The notes beneath the pieces were generated by a model. It saw nothing but the letters and a program-made list of their open reading frames with translations. It was not told the origin of the DNA and ran no database searches. Position numbers and translations under genes: made by a program. A stretch of 8,509 nucleotides of DNA from an uncultured Pseudomonadota bacterium (lineage in GTDB: Bacteria; Myxococcota; UBA796). The stretch lies in assembly GCA_913040875.1 (NCBI GenBank), contig CAJWHX010000125.1:1-8509 (forward strand). The letters are read 5' to 3'. Below are positions 1 to 5,738 of this stretch, one piece after another (positions within the stretch are counted from its first letter, which is position 1; the number at the start of each line of letters is the position of its first letter).

Positions 1-518
1 CACTTCTGGTCAAGATCTTCACTCGGCATTCCATTTTCGATTTTTTCAAGTCGATCGCACCGGCTCAGCTGCTGGCCTTTTCATCATCTTCATCTTCTGC
101 AACGATGCCGGTCACACTTGAATGTTGCCAAGACAGACTTCATCTGGATAACGATGTCGCTAGATTTGTGATCCCGTTGGGAGCAACCGTCAACATGGAC
201 GGGACAGCCCTCTATCAAGGTGTCGCTGCTATGTTCATCGCACAAACAATGGGATTGGATCTGAGTTTGGTGGATCAAATCACAATTGTTCTGACGGCAA
301 CCTTAGCCTCTATTGGAACTGCAGGAGTTCCAGGCGTAGGACTGATCATGCTCGTCATCGTTCTTGAAAGCATCGGACTGTCAGCTGAAGAGATGACGAT
401 GGGACTCTCTATTATTTTTGGTGTGGATAGACTTCTAGACATGAGTAGAACTGTTATCAACGTTACGGGGGACTGTACTGTTGCGACTGTAGTGGATGCT
501 TTTGAAAGCAATGAATGA
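1..518 (+). CDS. Dicarboxylate/amino acid:cation symporter (SLC1/DAACS family), C-terminal part
   Basis: This is an inner-membrane secondary transporter that moves an acidic amino acid or dicarboxylate with Na+ or H+. The reading frame is open from position 3, so the gene runs off the left edge and only about 171 codons are visible. The visible part starts just before re-entrant hairpin HP1, whose serine tip is a run of six Ser codons at 81-98 followed by ATMPVT. It continues through TM7 with the NMDGT motif (192-206), HP2 with GTAGVPG (315-335), and TM8 with GVDRLLDMSRTVINVTGD (420-473). The TM8 Asp, Arg (447-449), Asn and Asp match the substrate- and cation-binding positions known from GltPh. 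The Arg plus NVTGD pattern resembles the glutamate/aspartate branch more than DctA, which I recall having NLVGN here; that substrate call is inference. Its end overlaps the LRR gene, so the two are probably co-transcribed. An internal ATG at 105 is not the start, because family-conserved sequence lies upstream of it. Confidence 0.93.
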   Translation, partial: LLVKIFTRHSIFDFFKSIAPAQLLAFSSSSSSATMPVTLECCQDRLHLDNDVARFVIPLGATVNMDGTALYQGVAAMFIAQTMGLDLSLVDQITIVLTATLASIGTAGVPGVGLIMLVIVLESIGLSAEEMTMGLSIIFGVDRLLDMSRTVINVTGDCTVATVVDAFESNE

Positions 519-1245
519 ATTTGTAGATTCCTGGGGGCGATGGATTTATCAGGGAGATCCTGTTGTCGGTATACAAACCTTGTCTAGAAGGAATCTCCCC
601 ACACGGATCCTAGACTTCTCAAATGTGAGATTGACCCATCTTCCAAAAGAATTGGCAACAATCAATGGATTGGAAGAACTCTATTTACACAACAACGAAT
701 TGACGCGTTTACCAAAGACTCTAGGGGACATCACTAAGCTGAGATTGTTATCCTTGGGACGGAATCAGTTGTCGGAACTGCCTGATGGTATGCGTCAACG
801 ATGGGATACGTTTGAAGTACTCTATCTAGGAGACAATCAATTTACTGAAAATCCAATCGACGAGGATTGGATGACCATGTTCAAACAAGGTTCGATTGGC
901 TCCAATCCGATTCCCGAACCCATTTCTCCATTCTGGATGACCAAACAGGATGCACAAGAGTTTCCAGAACGACTATCGATGCTCTTCTTGGATGAAACAA
1001 CTGACGTTGAAATTCGAACGTTGATGCAGCAACAAGCCATCACGCTATTGCTTGGTTGCCCTGAACCTATGGTGTATGAAATCATGCTTGCTGGTGTTTG
1101 GATTGAAGAAATCAATGAAGAGAGTATGATTCATTGGAACGACCTTCTATCTCACCCCAACATGATGCCATTGCAAAAACCGTTGTTGAATAGCATTCCG
1201 CGTGGTAGTATGGTACATCGAAGTCTACTCTATCGACACGAATGA
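496..1245 (+). CDS. Leucine-rich-repeat protein with a C-terminal helical region
   Basis: This is a 249-residue protein, probably cytoplasmic since no signal peptide or membrane segment is visible. Residues about 37-125 form four consecutive leucine-rich repeats of roughly 23 residues, with units such as LEELYLHNNELTRLP and LRLLSLGRNQLSELP. This is the typical bacterial LRR pattern and implies a protein-binding surface. Residues about 130-249 are mostly helical and I do not recognise a domain there. The function is unknown. The start is uncertain: ATG at 496 overlaps the symporter by 23 nt, while ATG at 511 (residue 6 here) gives an 8-nt overlap, which is a more usual coupling arrangement. 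Neither has a strong Shine-Dalgarno sequence, as expected for translational coupling. The stop codon overlaps the alternative start of the next gene at 1242. Confidence 0.87.
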   Translation: MLLKAMNEFVDSWGRWIYQGDPVVGIQTLSRRNLPTRILDFSNVRLTHLPKELATINGLEELYLHNNELTRLPKTLGDITKLRLLSLGRNQLSELPDGMRQRWDTFEVLYLGDNQFTENPIDEDWMTMFKQGSIGSNPIPEPISPFWMTKQDAQEFPERLSMLFLDETTDVEIRTLMQQQAITLLLGCPEPMVYEIMLAGVWIEEINEESMIHWNDLLSHPNMMPLQKPLLNSIPRGSMVHRSLLYRHE

Positions 1246-1250
1246 ACTTT

Positions 1251-1254
1251 GGAG
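1251..1254 (+). promoter_or_regulatory. Ribosome binding site that favours the 1260 start
   Basis: GGAG lies 5 nt before the ATG at 1260. This supports starting the small lipoprotein there and not at the ATG at 1242, which overlaps the LRR stop codon but has no Shine-Dalgarno sequence. Confidence 0.6.
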
Positions 1255-1259
1255 AATTT

Positions 1260-1679
1260 ATGCTTACCTCACTACTGTTCCTATTCAGTGGCTGCGACGT
1301 CATCGACGCACAACTTAAGAGTCCTGAAGAACAGCTTATTGACCTGCGGTTTGAACAAAAGGAAGCGATGAATACATTGTATACAGAGTACGGGGGAGGC
1401 TCTCTTGTTGAAAACATCAACAAAAATAGTGACTCCGTAACCGATGAGAATGCAAAAGGATTCCTGAGCGCCATTAAAACCACCGTTGCGTCAACGGACA
1501 GAGCGACCTTTGAGGCTGGATGTTTGGATCTGGGACAGGGAAAAAGTGTTCCATTCTTCACCGAGAAGGCGAAAACATTCTTCGCCAAGCCAGAGACTAT
1601 AAGTGCTTGTAAAACGAATGCTCTTCGACATTTGGAGATTCAAAAAATAGAACTTCAAGTTGAAGTACCTTCAGAGTAA
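1260..1679 (+). CDS. Small putative lipoprotein, function unknown
   Basis: From ATG 1260 the product is 139 residues. From the in-frame ATG at 1242, which makes a 4-nt ATGA overlap with the LRR gene, it would be 145. The N-terminus MLTSLLFLFSGC is hydrophobic and ends in a lipobox-like FSGC, so Cys12 would be lipidated and the protein membrane-anchored. The mature part starts with a charged helical stretch (about residues 18-45), then a Gly-rich turn, then a second half with two cysteines (88 and 117) that could form a periplasmic disulfide. The presumed signal is very short and lacks the usual Lys/Arg, which weakens the lipoprotein call. I recognise no domain family. Its position directly after the symporter and LRR genes suggests shared transcription. 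Confidence 0.75.
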   Translation: MLTSLLFLFSGCDVIDAQLKSPEEQLIDLRFEQKEAMNTLYTEYGGGSLVENINKNSDSVTDENAKGFLSAIKTTVASTDRATFEAGCLDLGQGKSVPFFTEKAKTFFAKPETISACKTNALRHLEIQKIELQVEVPSE

Positions 1680-1714
1680 ACATCTTCTGATAGTCTATTC
1701 ATCATCGTTTATAC

Positions 1715-1749
1715 AAAAAACAACGAAGGTCAACCCAAAGGTTGACCTT
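1715..1749 (-). terminator. Rho-independent terminator of the flagellin gene
   Basis: A perfect 10-bp stem (AAGGTCAACC at 1726-1735, GGTTGACCTT at 1740-1749) closes a 4-nt loop. Read on the minus strand it is followed by CGTTG and then six T's (plus-strand A-run 1715-1720). It lies about 45 nt past the flagellin stop. The plus-strand side has no T-run, so it is not an obvious terminator for the lipoprotein operon. Confidence 0.75.
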
Positions 1750-1755
1750 GATGGA

Positions 1756-1770
1756 TCCGAAAATTTCGGA
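1756..1770 (-). repeat. Small inverted repeat in the flagellin 3' UTR
   Basis: TCCGAAA and TTTCGGA pair around a single central base, giving in practice a 5-6 bp stem with a small loop. It lies between the flagellin stop codon and the terminator hairpin. It may protect the 3' end of the mRNA or be incidental. Confidence 0.4.
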
Positions 1771-1792
1771 CCAAAATCCAATACTATCTCGA

Positions 1793-2644
1793 TTAGCTGA
1801 GTAATGAGATGATTGACTGAGGAATTGACTTGGCTTGAGCCAAAGCAGCAACACCAGCTTGTGATTGGATTTGGTAACGAGTCATGTTCGCTGATTCTGA
1901 AGCGTAATCTACATCCAAGATCTGACTTTGAGCGGCAGACAAGTTTTGGCTATAGGTTGCAGACTCTGCCAATGCATTCTCGAAACGATTCTGAATAGAA
2001 CCGAGAGTCGCACGACGAGTAGACAATGCGTTGATTGCAGTGTCCAAGTTAGCCAAGTTACCAGTTGCACCTGAAGCAGTTGAAGCAGCACCACTAGTTA
2101 CAGTTTGGAATACAGTGCTCAATGAAGAGATTGCACCCAAAGTAGTGGACAAGTTGTTCATGTTGATGCTGATAGCGTCGTTTGTAGAACCATCGATACC
2201 AACTTGAATAGCCAAAGTACCAGTACCGTTCAACAATGATTGCTCATTGAAGTTGGCCAAAGTTGTGATTCGTTGGTATTCAGCTTGCAACTGAGTCATT
2301 TCAGTACCGATCATACCACGATCTGTTGTTGTGTAAGTTTCGTTAGAAGCCTGAACAGACAATTCACGGAAACGGATGAGAATGTTGGTCAACTGCTCGA
2401 TAGAACCTTCAGCAGTTTGTACCAAAGAGATACCATCGTTGGTGTTGCGCATTGCTTGCTTTAAAGAAGTGTTGTCTGTTTCCATACGAGTAGCAACACC
2501 CAAGCCTGCAGCATCATCAGCTGCACGGTTGATACGAAGACCACTGGAAATCTTTTCCAATGAGTTGGATAGTGACTTTTGCGTGCTGCCCAACGAGTTG
2601 ATTGAGCTGATTGCCGCTAAGTTAGTGCGTATTGACATAGCCAT
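1793..2644 (-). CDS. fliC: Flagellin
   Basis: This 283-residue protein is the filament subunit exported by the flagellar type III system. Residues 1-140 carry the typical D0/D1 N-terminus: MAMSIRTNLAAI, then SLEKISSGLRINRAADDAAG (residues 28-47). RFRELSVQ at 91-98 matches the conserved site recognised by TLR5 in beta- and gammaproteobacterial flagellins. The C-terminal D1/D0 region ends with the characteristic Gln- and Ala-rich helix (MTRYQIQSQAGVAALAQ) and IISLLS. The variable middle, about residues 141-200, is short and Ser/Thr/Gly/Ala-rich, so D2/D3 outer domains are essentially absent. No cysteine is present. The start is supported by AGGA 8 nt upstream. The gene stands alone here, convergent with the symporter operon and without flagellar neighbours. 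The fliC/flaA naming is generic. Confidence 0.97.
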   Translation of the reverse strand: MAMSIRTNLAAISSINSLGSTQKSLSNSLEKISSGLRINRAADDAAGLGVATRMETDNTSLKQAMRNTNDGISLVQTAEGSIEQLTNILIRFRELSVQASNETYTTTDRGMIGTEMTQLQAEYQRITTLANFNEQSLLNGTGTLAIQVGIDGSTNDAISINMNNLSTTLGAISSLSTVFQTVTSGAASTASGATGNLANLDTAINALSTRRATLGSIQNRFENALAESATYSQNLSAAQSQILDVDYASESANMTRYQIQSQAGVAALAQAKSIPQSIISLLS

Positions 2645-2652
2645 GATTATTT

Positions 2653-2656
2653 TCCT
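2653..2656 (-). promoter_or_regulatory. Flagellin ribosome binding site
   Basis: On the minus strand AGGA stands 8 nt before the ATG at 2644, which fixes the start at MAMSIRTN. Confidence 0.7.
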
Positions 2657-2710
2657 GGTTACGGGTTGAATGAGAATGTGATTTCAATAATGTTTTTCCA
2701 TCACGAGATG

Positions 2711-2738
2711 TTGTCGGATGACAACGTCAATATTTTTA
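2711..2738 (-). promoter_or_regulatory. Candidate sigma-28-like flagellin promoter
   Basis: On the minus strand TAAA (2738-2735) is followed after 16 nt by TCCGACAA (2718-2711). The sigma-28 (FliA) consensus is TAAA, about 15 nt, then GCCGATAA, so the -10 matches at six of eight positions and the spacing is one longer. It would leave a leader of roughly 60 nt before the flagellin ATG. The -10 overlaps an inverted repeat (GTTGTC at 2710-2715, GACAAC at 2720-2725). This is a visual match only. Confidence 0.4.
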
Positions 2739-3014
2739 ATATTTACAGTAGAATTGATCGTAAATTATTTCTTTCACAATAAGAAAACCATATCATAGAG
2801 CCCATAAACTAGATGATATCGCTTAGATCACAAAAGATCTCAAATCCGTTCAGGTTCTATCATAAGGGGGATCTTCCTTTCGAATATAGATGGAATCTAC
2901 AAGTCATTTTCCAGACGGATAATGGAAGCCAGCCAAAATTAAATCATCTCTCCTATGCCACCAAACCAATGGATCTCTACGATCCAACACCGCACGCCAA
3001 ACAACAGGGTAACG

Positions 3015-3072
3015 CCATACAAAGAATCCAAACCTTACGCGTAAAAATGCAAACACCATACAAAGAATCCAA
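3015..3072 (+). repeat. 17-nt direct repeat, second copy inside the hairpin arm
   Basis: CCATACAAAGAATCCAA occurs at 3015-3031 and again at 3056-3072, 41 nt apart. Both copies are followed by similar sequence (ACC and CC). The second copy runs into the left arm of the hairpin at 3065-3098. Confidence 0.85.
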
Positions 3073-3098
3073 CCGACAATTCATTGTCGGTTGGATTC
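3065..3098. repeat. Perfect 16-bp inverted repeat (strong hairpin)
   Basis: GAATCCAACCGACAAT (3065-3080) and ATTGTCGGTTGGATTC (3083-3098) are exact reverse complements separated by TC. In RNA the loop would be about 6 nt. Plus-strand sequence after the stem has no T-run. The minus-strand sequence continues TTTGTAT, a poor T-tract, so it is at best a weak minus-strand terminator. It lies over 400 nt from the nearest convincing gene on the left and over 300 nt from the next on the right. Confidence 0.85.
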
Positions 3099-3210
3099 AG
3101 TCAAAAATCATCTGCCGGAACCCATTATTTAAAAGTTATCGATGATGACTATACTTAAACCTTGACTTATTTATGGGATGAGATTGGTATTGGGCCCACT
3201 ACATAAAGTG

Positions 3211-3228
3211 ACCATGTCATCACATGGT
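3211..3228. repeat. Short inverted repeat with adjacent direct repeat
   Basis: ACCATGT (3211-3217) and ACATGGT (3222-3228) form a palindrome with a 4-nt centre. ATGGTACA follows twice, at 3224-3231 and 3235-3242. It lies about 200 nt upstream of the sulfotransferase and could be an operator or incidental. Confidence 0.35.
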
Positions 3229-3431
3229 ACATGTATGGTACAATAATGTTCAATATTTTAGATTGATTTGATTCTACAGGAAACAACAATTCAACCACAT
3301 CCCAAATATTTTTTAAAATAGACTGGAACAGTACCAGACACAAACCATTATTTAAAGAGGAAGAATTCTTCATTTTCTATCTCGAATAGCCGATACTGCA
3401 ATCACTCAACTCCTTAAGTATCGAGAGTCAA

Positions 3432-4322
3432 ATGACCAACCCATTTTTAAATATTACGAATCGTTTCCCATTAGCACCCGTACCATTAGCGAATGAGCCC
3501 ATATTTATACTCTCTACCATTTGGCGCTCAGGTTCTACAGCTTTGCAACGGTTATTGATCAGTGATCCAAGTATGCAAGTGTGGGGAGAGCCATACTCCA
3601 ACACAAATCTCATCCCAATGTTAGCGCAGTCGGCACTAGCCTTAACAGCACCCGACTGGCCCCATGATCGCCATTTCATCAATCATCAAGTCATTCTAAA
3701 CAATCCGGAGAACTATTTCATTGCCAATTGGTATCCACCAATACAGGCTATGTATGAAAGTCATAGGGCCATGTTGGATCGGTTGTTCAAACAACCTGCT
3801 GAAGATATGGGCAAAAAAAGATTCGGTATCAAATTTGTTCGTCTCAGTCTCTCAGAAATGCAGTACCTCCAATGGATATATCCTGATGCAAAGTTCATCA
3901 TTCTCGTTCGAAACCCATGGGACTGCTGGCGATCATACAAAGGATATGACTGGATATACCGATGGCCGAAGGGGGTTATTACAACCCCAAAACAATTTGC
4001 AACCCTGTGGGAAAAACAAACCAGAGAGTTGATCTCGCATCCTGAAACCGACAACATCAAAGTGTTACGGTATGAAGATTTTATGCATCCAGAGTTTAAC
4101 TGGGACCGTCTCAAAAAGTTCTGTAAACTGCCTGGTATTCGTCCAGAGATACTGGAAAATCGCATTATGGGAGTCAATGTACAACCAAAATCCATCACCA
4201 ATGAGGATTGTGAAATCATCTCCAAGTCCTGTAAACTGTTGGCAAAACAACTGGGCTATCTAGGATTGAAGAATACCAATACAGAATCGGGTGTTGGAAG
4301 TTGGCGACTACCGACAGAATGA
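3432..4322 (+). CDS. PAPS-dependent sulfotransferase family protein
   Basis: This 296-residue protein probably transfers a sulfuryl group from PAPS to a hydroxyl or amine acceptor. Residues 27-42 hold the 5'-phosphosulfate-binding loop with WRSGSTALQRLL, followed by a conserved-looking WGEPYS (51-56) whose Glu53 may act as the catalytic base. The 3'-phosphate-binding element is FIILVRNPWDCWRSY (155-169), with Arg160 and Ser168 in the expected positions. A later LRYEDF segment is also typical of the family. No signal peptide or membrane segment is visible, so it is probably cytoplasmic. The length suits the Sulfotransfer_1/3 superfamily. The acceptor cannot be read from the sequence. The start at 3432 has only a weak GAG upstream. 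The gene stands alone on its strand and converges with the membrane-protein gene, with 29 bp between them and no clear terminator. Confidence 0.88.
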   Translation: MTNPFLNITNRFPLAPVPLANEPIFILSTIWRSGSTALQRLLISDPSMQVWGEPYSNTNLIPMLAQSALALTAPDWPHDRHFINHQVILNNPENYFIANWYPPIQAMYESHRAMLDRLFKQPAEDMGKKRFGIKFVRLSLSEMQYLQWIYPDAKFIILVRNPWDCWRSYKGYDWIYRWPKGVITTPKQFATLWEKQTRELISHPETDNIKVLRYEDFMHPEFNWDRLKKFCKLPGIRPEILENRIMGVNVQPKSITNEDCEIISKSCKLLAKQLGYLGLKNTNTESGVGSWRLPTE

Positions 4323-4351
4323 TGACCACTTGTTCTATGTAGTGAAACAAC

Positions 4352-5707
4352 TCAATATGAACACGGTCCCTTACGTTCACCACCTACCCGTTCGACCTCG
4401 TATGTACTAGTCTTATCATCCCAATTTGCAATAATGGTTGCCATTGGACCACCCCAGCCCCATGGAACACAACTAAAGTCCTCCCCTGCCCTAAGATTGG
4501 TGAGACCTTGAACCACTTCACAACCATCGTGTCTTGAACGTGGACCGTTGTGAATTCTGGGGTAGATACTCCAACTATCGCCTTCACATTGGTTAATTTC
4601 CTGAACCAATGCCCTCTCCCAACGATTGTGCTTATTGAATGCCGTGATATCAATGTAGATATCTCGAATCGTCCATCCGCTCATTGCAATGAGTCCGAAG
4701 ATAAATGCTCTACGTTTCCAAATCGTATTCTTCCAACGAGCCCATGCCCACAGTAAACCCACAATAGAAAATGGAGCCATAATCATCACTGGAAGGACAA
4801 TCATGCGACTAAAGGCAATCCCAAGTGAAAAGAGCCATCCGATCAGAGCTGCGCCCTGACCCAAAAAGGCCCAAAAGAGCATCCAATGTCTGTAGTCCCA
4901 TTTACGCCAGCGAGGTATCAAAGGTGTAGCCGCGAGCAGAAACCAGCCCGCCGCCGAAGAGTCAAACATCAACCACAGTTGACGAAACAGATGCCGAGCT
5001 TTACGAGGGGTCAAATTTTCCGACAGCTCATTCCAATCAGAGAAACTGTCTGGCGATGCCATATAAGGAGTGAGTAAACCAAAATACTTAATGGACAACC
5101 ACAATACGATCCCCCAACTTGAGAGCACAACCGCTTTAAGATTCCGCCTCAACAGCCAGTGTACAACAATTATCGGCCAACCCTCATATCGTACCAGTGC
5201 CAAAGCACCAATACACAGATCGCCCCATTCTGGCTTTATACGGTTCAGCAACAGTCCACCCATCAAGAAGAAGAGCAGAGTAGATTCCTGATAGGGTACG
5301 GAAGACCATACGACATAGGGACCAAACACCACAAACGGAAGAGACAACCAAAGTCCATATCGGAATGGATCCAAATTGGGATCGGCATTTTCACCATCAA
5401 TGCCCTCTCGCATGGAAAGCGCAAGCTGGACAATCATCCCAATAGTGACTGCCCCTAGCGTAGAAAAAAACACACGTAAAATCACCGGTGTTCCACCGAG
5501 TTTCCCCACCACCCAAACCAAACTCTGTGTAGCGGGCAACCAGACTTGGATGTATAAATAATCTCGTCCGGCCCAACGCTGATAAGCGTCAAACTGGTAA
5601 GCATCGGGCATCCAAACAATCAACAGCACCCGAACCAAGAGTGCGATGAATGCGATGATGATTGGCGTTTTGAAAACTTCAAACCGAGTAGCATCTTTTA
5701 TTGACAT
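4352..5707 (-). CDS. Polytopic membrane protein, GT-C (GT39/ArnT/PMT-like) glycosyltransferase candidate
   Basis: This 451-residue protein has about nine or ten hydrophobic segments (roughly 14-33, 75-97, 118-135, 141-155, 163-183, 192-207, 253-264, 273-298, 301-323, 333-347) and a hydrophilic tail of about 100 residues. The first external loop after TM1 carries acidic residues Asp35, Asp40 and Asp49 near RWAGRD. GT-C enzymes place their catalytic acidic residue in this loop. Further suggestive pieces are VPYQEST (137-143) and ALVRYEGW (170-177), which fit the GT-C pattern. GT-C enzymes use polyprenyl-phosphate sugars on the outer face of the inner membrane, but donor and acceptor are unknown here. 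The tail has cysteines at 374, 396, 413 and 449, suggesting disulfides if periplasmic. It is the last gene of a three-gene operon, 31 bp after the lipoprotein, with no clear Shine-Dalgarno. It could instead be an unrelated polytopic protein. Confidence 0.72.
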   Translation of the reverse strand: MSIKDATRFEVFKTPIIIAFIALLVRVLLIVWMPDAYQFDAYQRWAGRDYLYIQVWLPATQSLVWVVGKLGGTPVILRVFFSTLGAVTIGMIVQLALSMREGIDGENADPNLDPFRYGLWLSLPFVVFGPYVVWSSVPYQESTLLFFLMGGLLLNRIKPEWGDLCIGALALVRYEGWPIIVVHWLLRRNLKAVVLSSWGIVLWLSIKYFGLLTPYMASPDSFSDWNELSENLTPRKARHLFRQLWLMFDSSAAGWFLLAATPLIPRWRKWDYRHWMLFWAFLGQGAALIGWLFSLGIAFSRMIVLPVMIMAPFSIVGLLWAWARWKNTIWKRRAFIFGLIAMSGWTIRDIYIDITAFNKHNRWERALVQEINQCEGDSWSIYPRIHNGPRSRHDGCEVVQGLTNLRAGEDFSCVPWGWGGPMATIIANWDDKTSTYEVERVGGERKGPCSY

Positions 5708-5738
5708 AGTATCGAAATAACGGATACAGCCAACCTTT

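Larger units (their letters stand above)
2645..3431. other. Long intergenic region without a convincing gene
   Basis: These 787 bp separate the divergent flagellin and sulfotransferase genes. The left end holds the flagellin leader and a possible promoter. The middle (about 3015-3098) has a perfect long hairpin and a partial copy of one arm. The right part is AT-rich, with a short inverted repeat at 3211-3228 and several short direct repeats, and presumably contains the sulfotransferase promoter. A GCCGATAC at 3389-3396 resembles a sigma-28 -10 box but has no TAAA at the right distance. No tRNA, riboswitch or protein family was recognised. Confidence 0.6.

Noticed and set aside
1112..1588. 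A 158-codon minus-strand frame opposite the LRR and lipoprotein genes
   Set aside because: It is antisense to two better-supported genes and has an unprotein-like composition rich in Ser, Cys and Phe.
3015..3072. CRISPR-like repeats
   Set aside because: There are only two copies, 17 nt long, with a 24-nt gap; one lies in a hairpin arm and no cas gene is present.
3065..3098. The 16-bp hairpin as an ordinary intrinsic terminator
   Set aside because: The plus strand has no T-tract after it, the minus strand only a broken one, and no convincing gene ends nearby.
2813..3145. A 110-codon plus-strand open frame in the flagellin-sulfotransferase gap
   Set aside because: It has no ribosome binding site, no recognisable protein character, and its end runs through the perfect hairpin and the direct repeat, as expected for noncoding DNA.
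3167..3373. A 68-codon minus-strand open frame, partly hydrophobic
   Set aside because: It lies in AT-rich DNA, has no good Shine-Dalgarno and resembles nothing I know. The hairpin about 70 nt downstream could be its weak terminator, so it is not fully excluded.
3389..3396. GCCGATAC before the sulfotransferase as a sigma-28 -10 box
   Set aside because: It matches seven of eight bases, but no TAAA lies at about 15 nt; the nearest is 32 nt upstream. Probably chance.
3761..4225. A 154-codon minus-strand frame inside the sulfotransferase
   Set aside because: It is a shadow of a gene with clear family motifs on the other strand.
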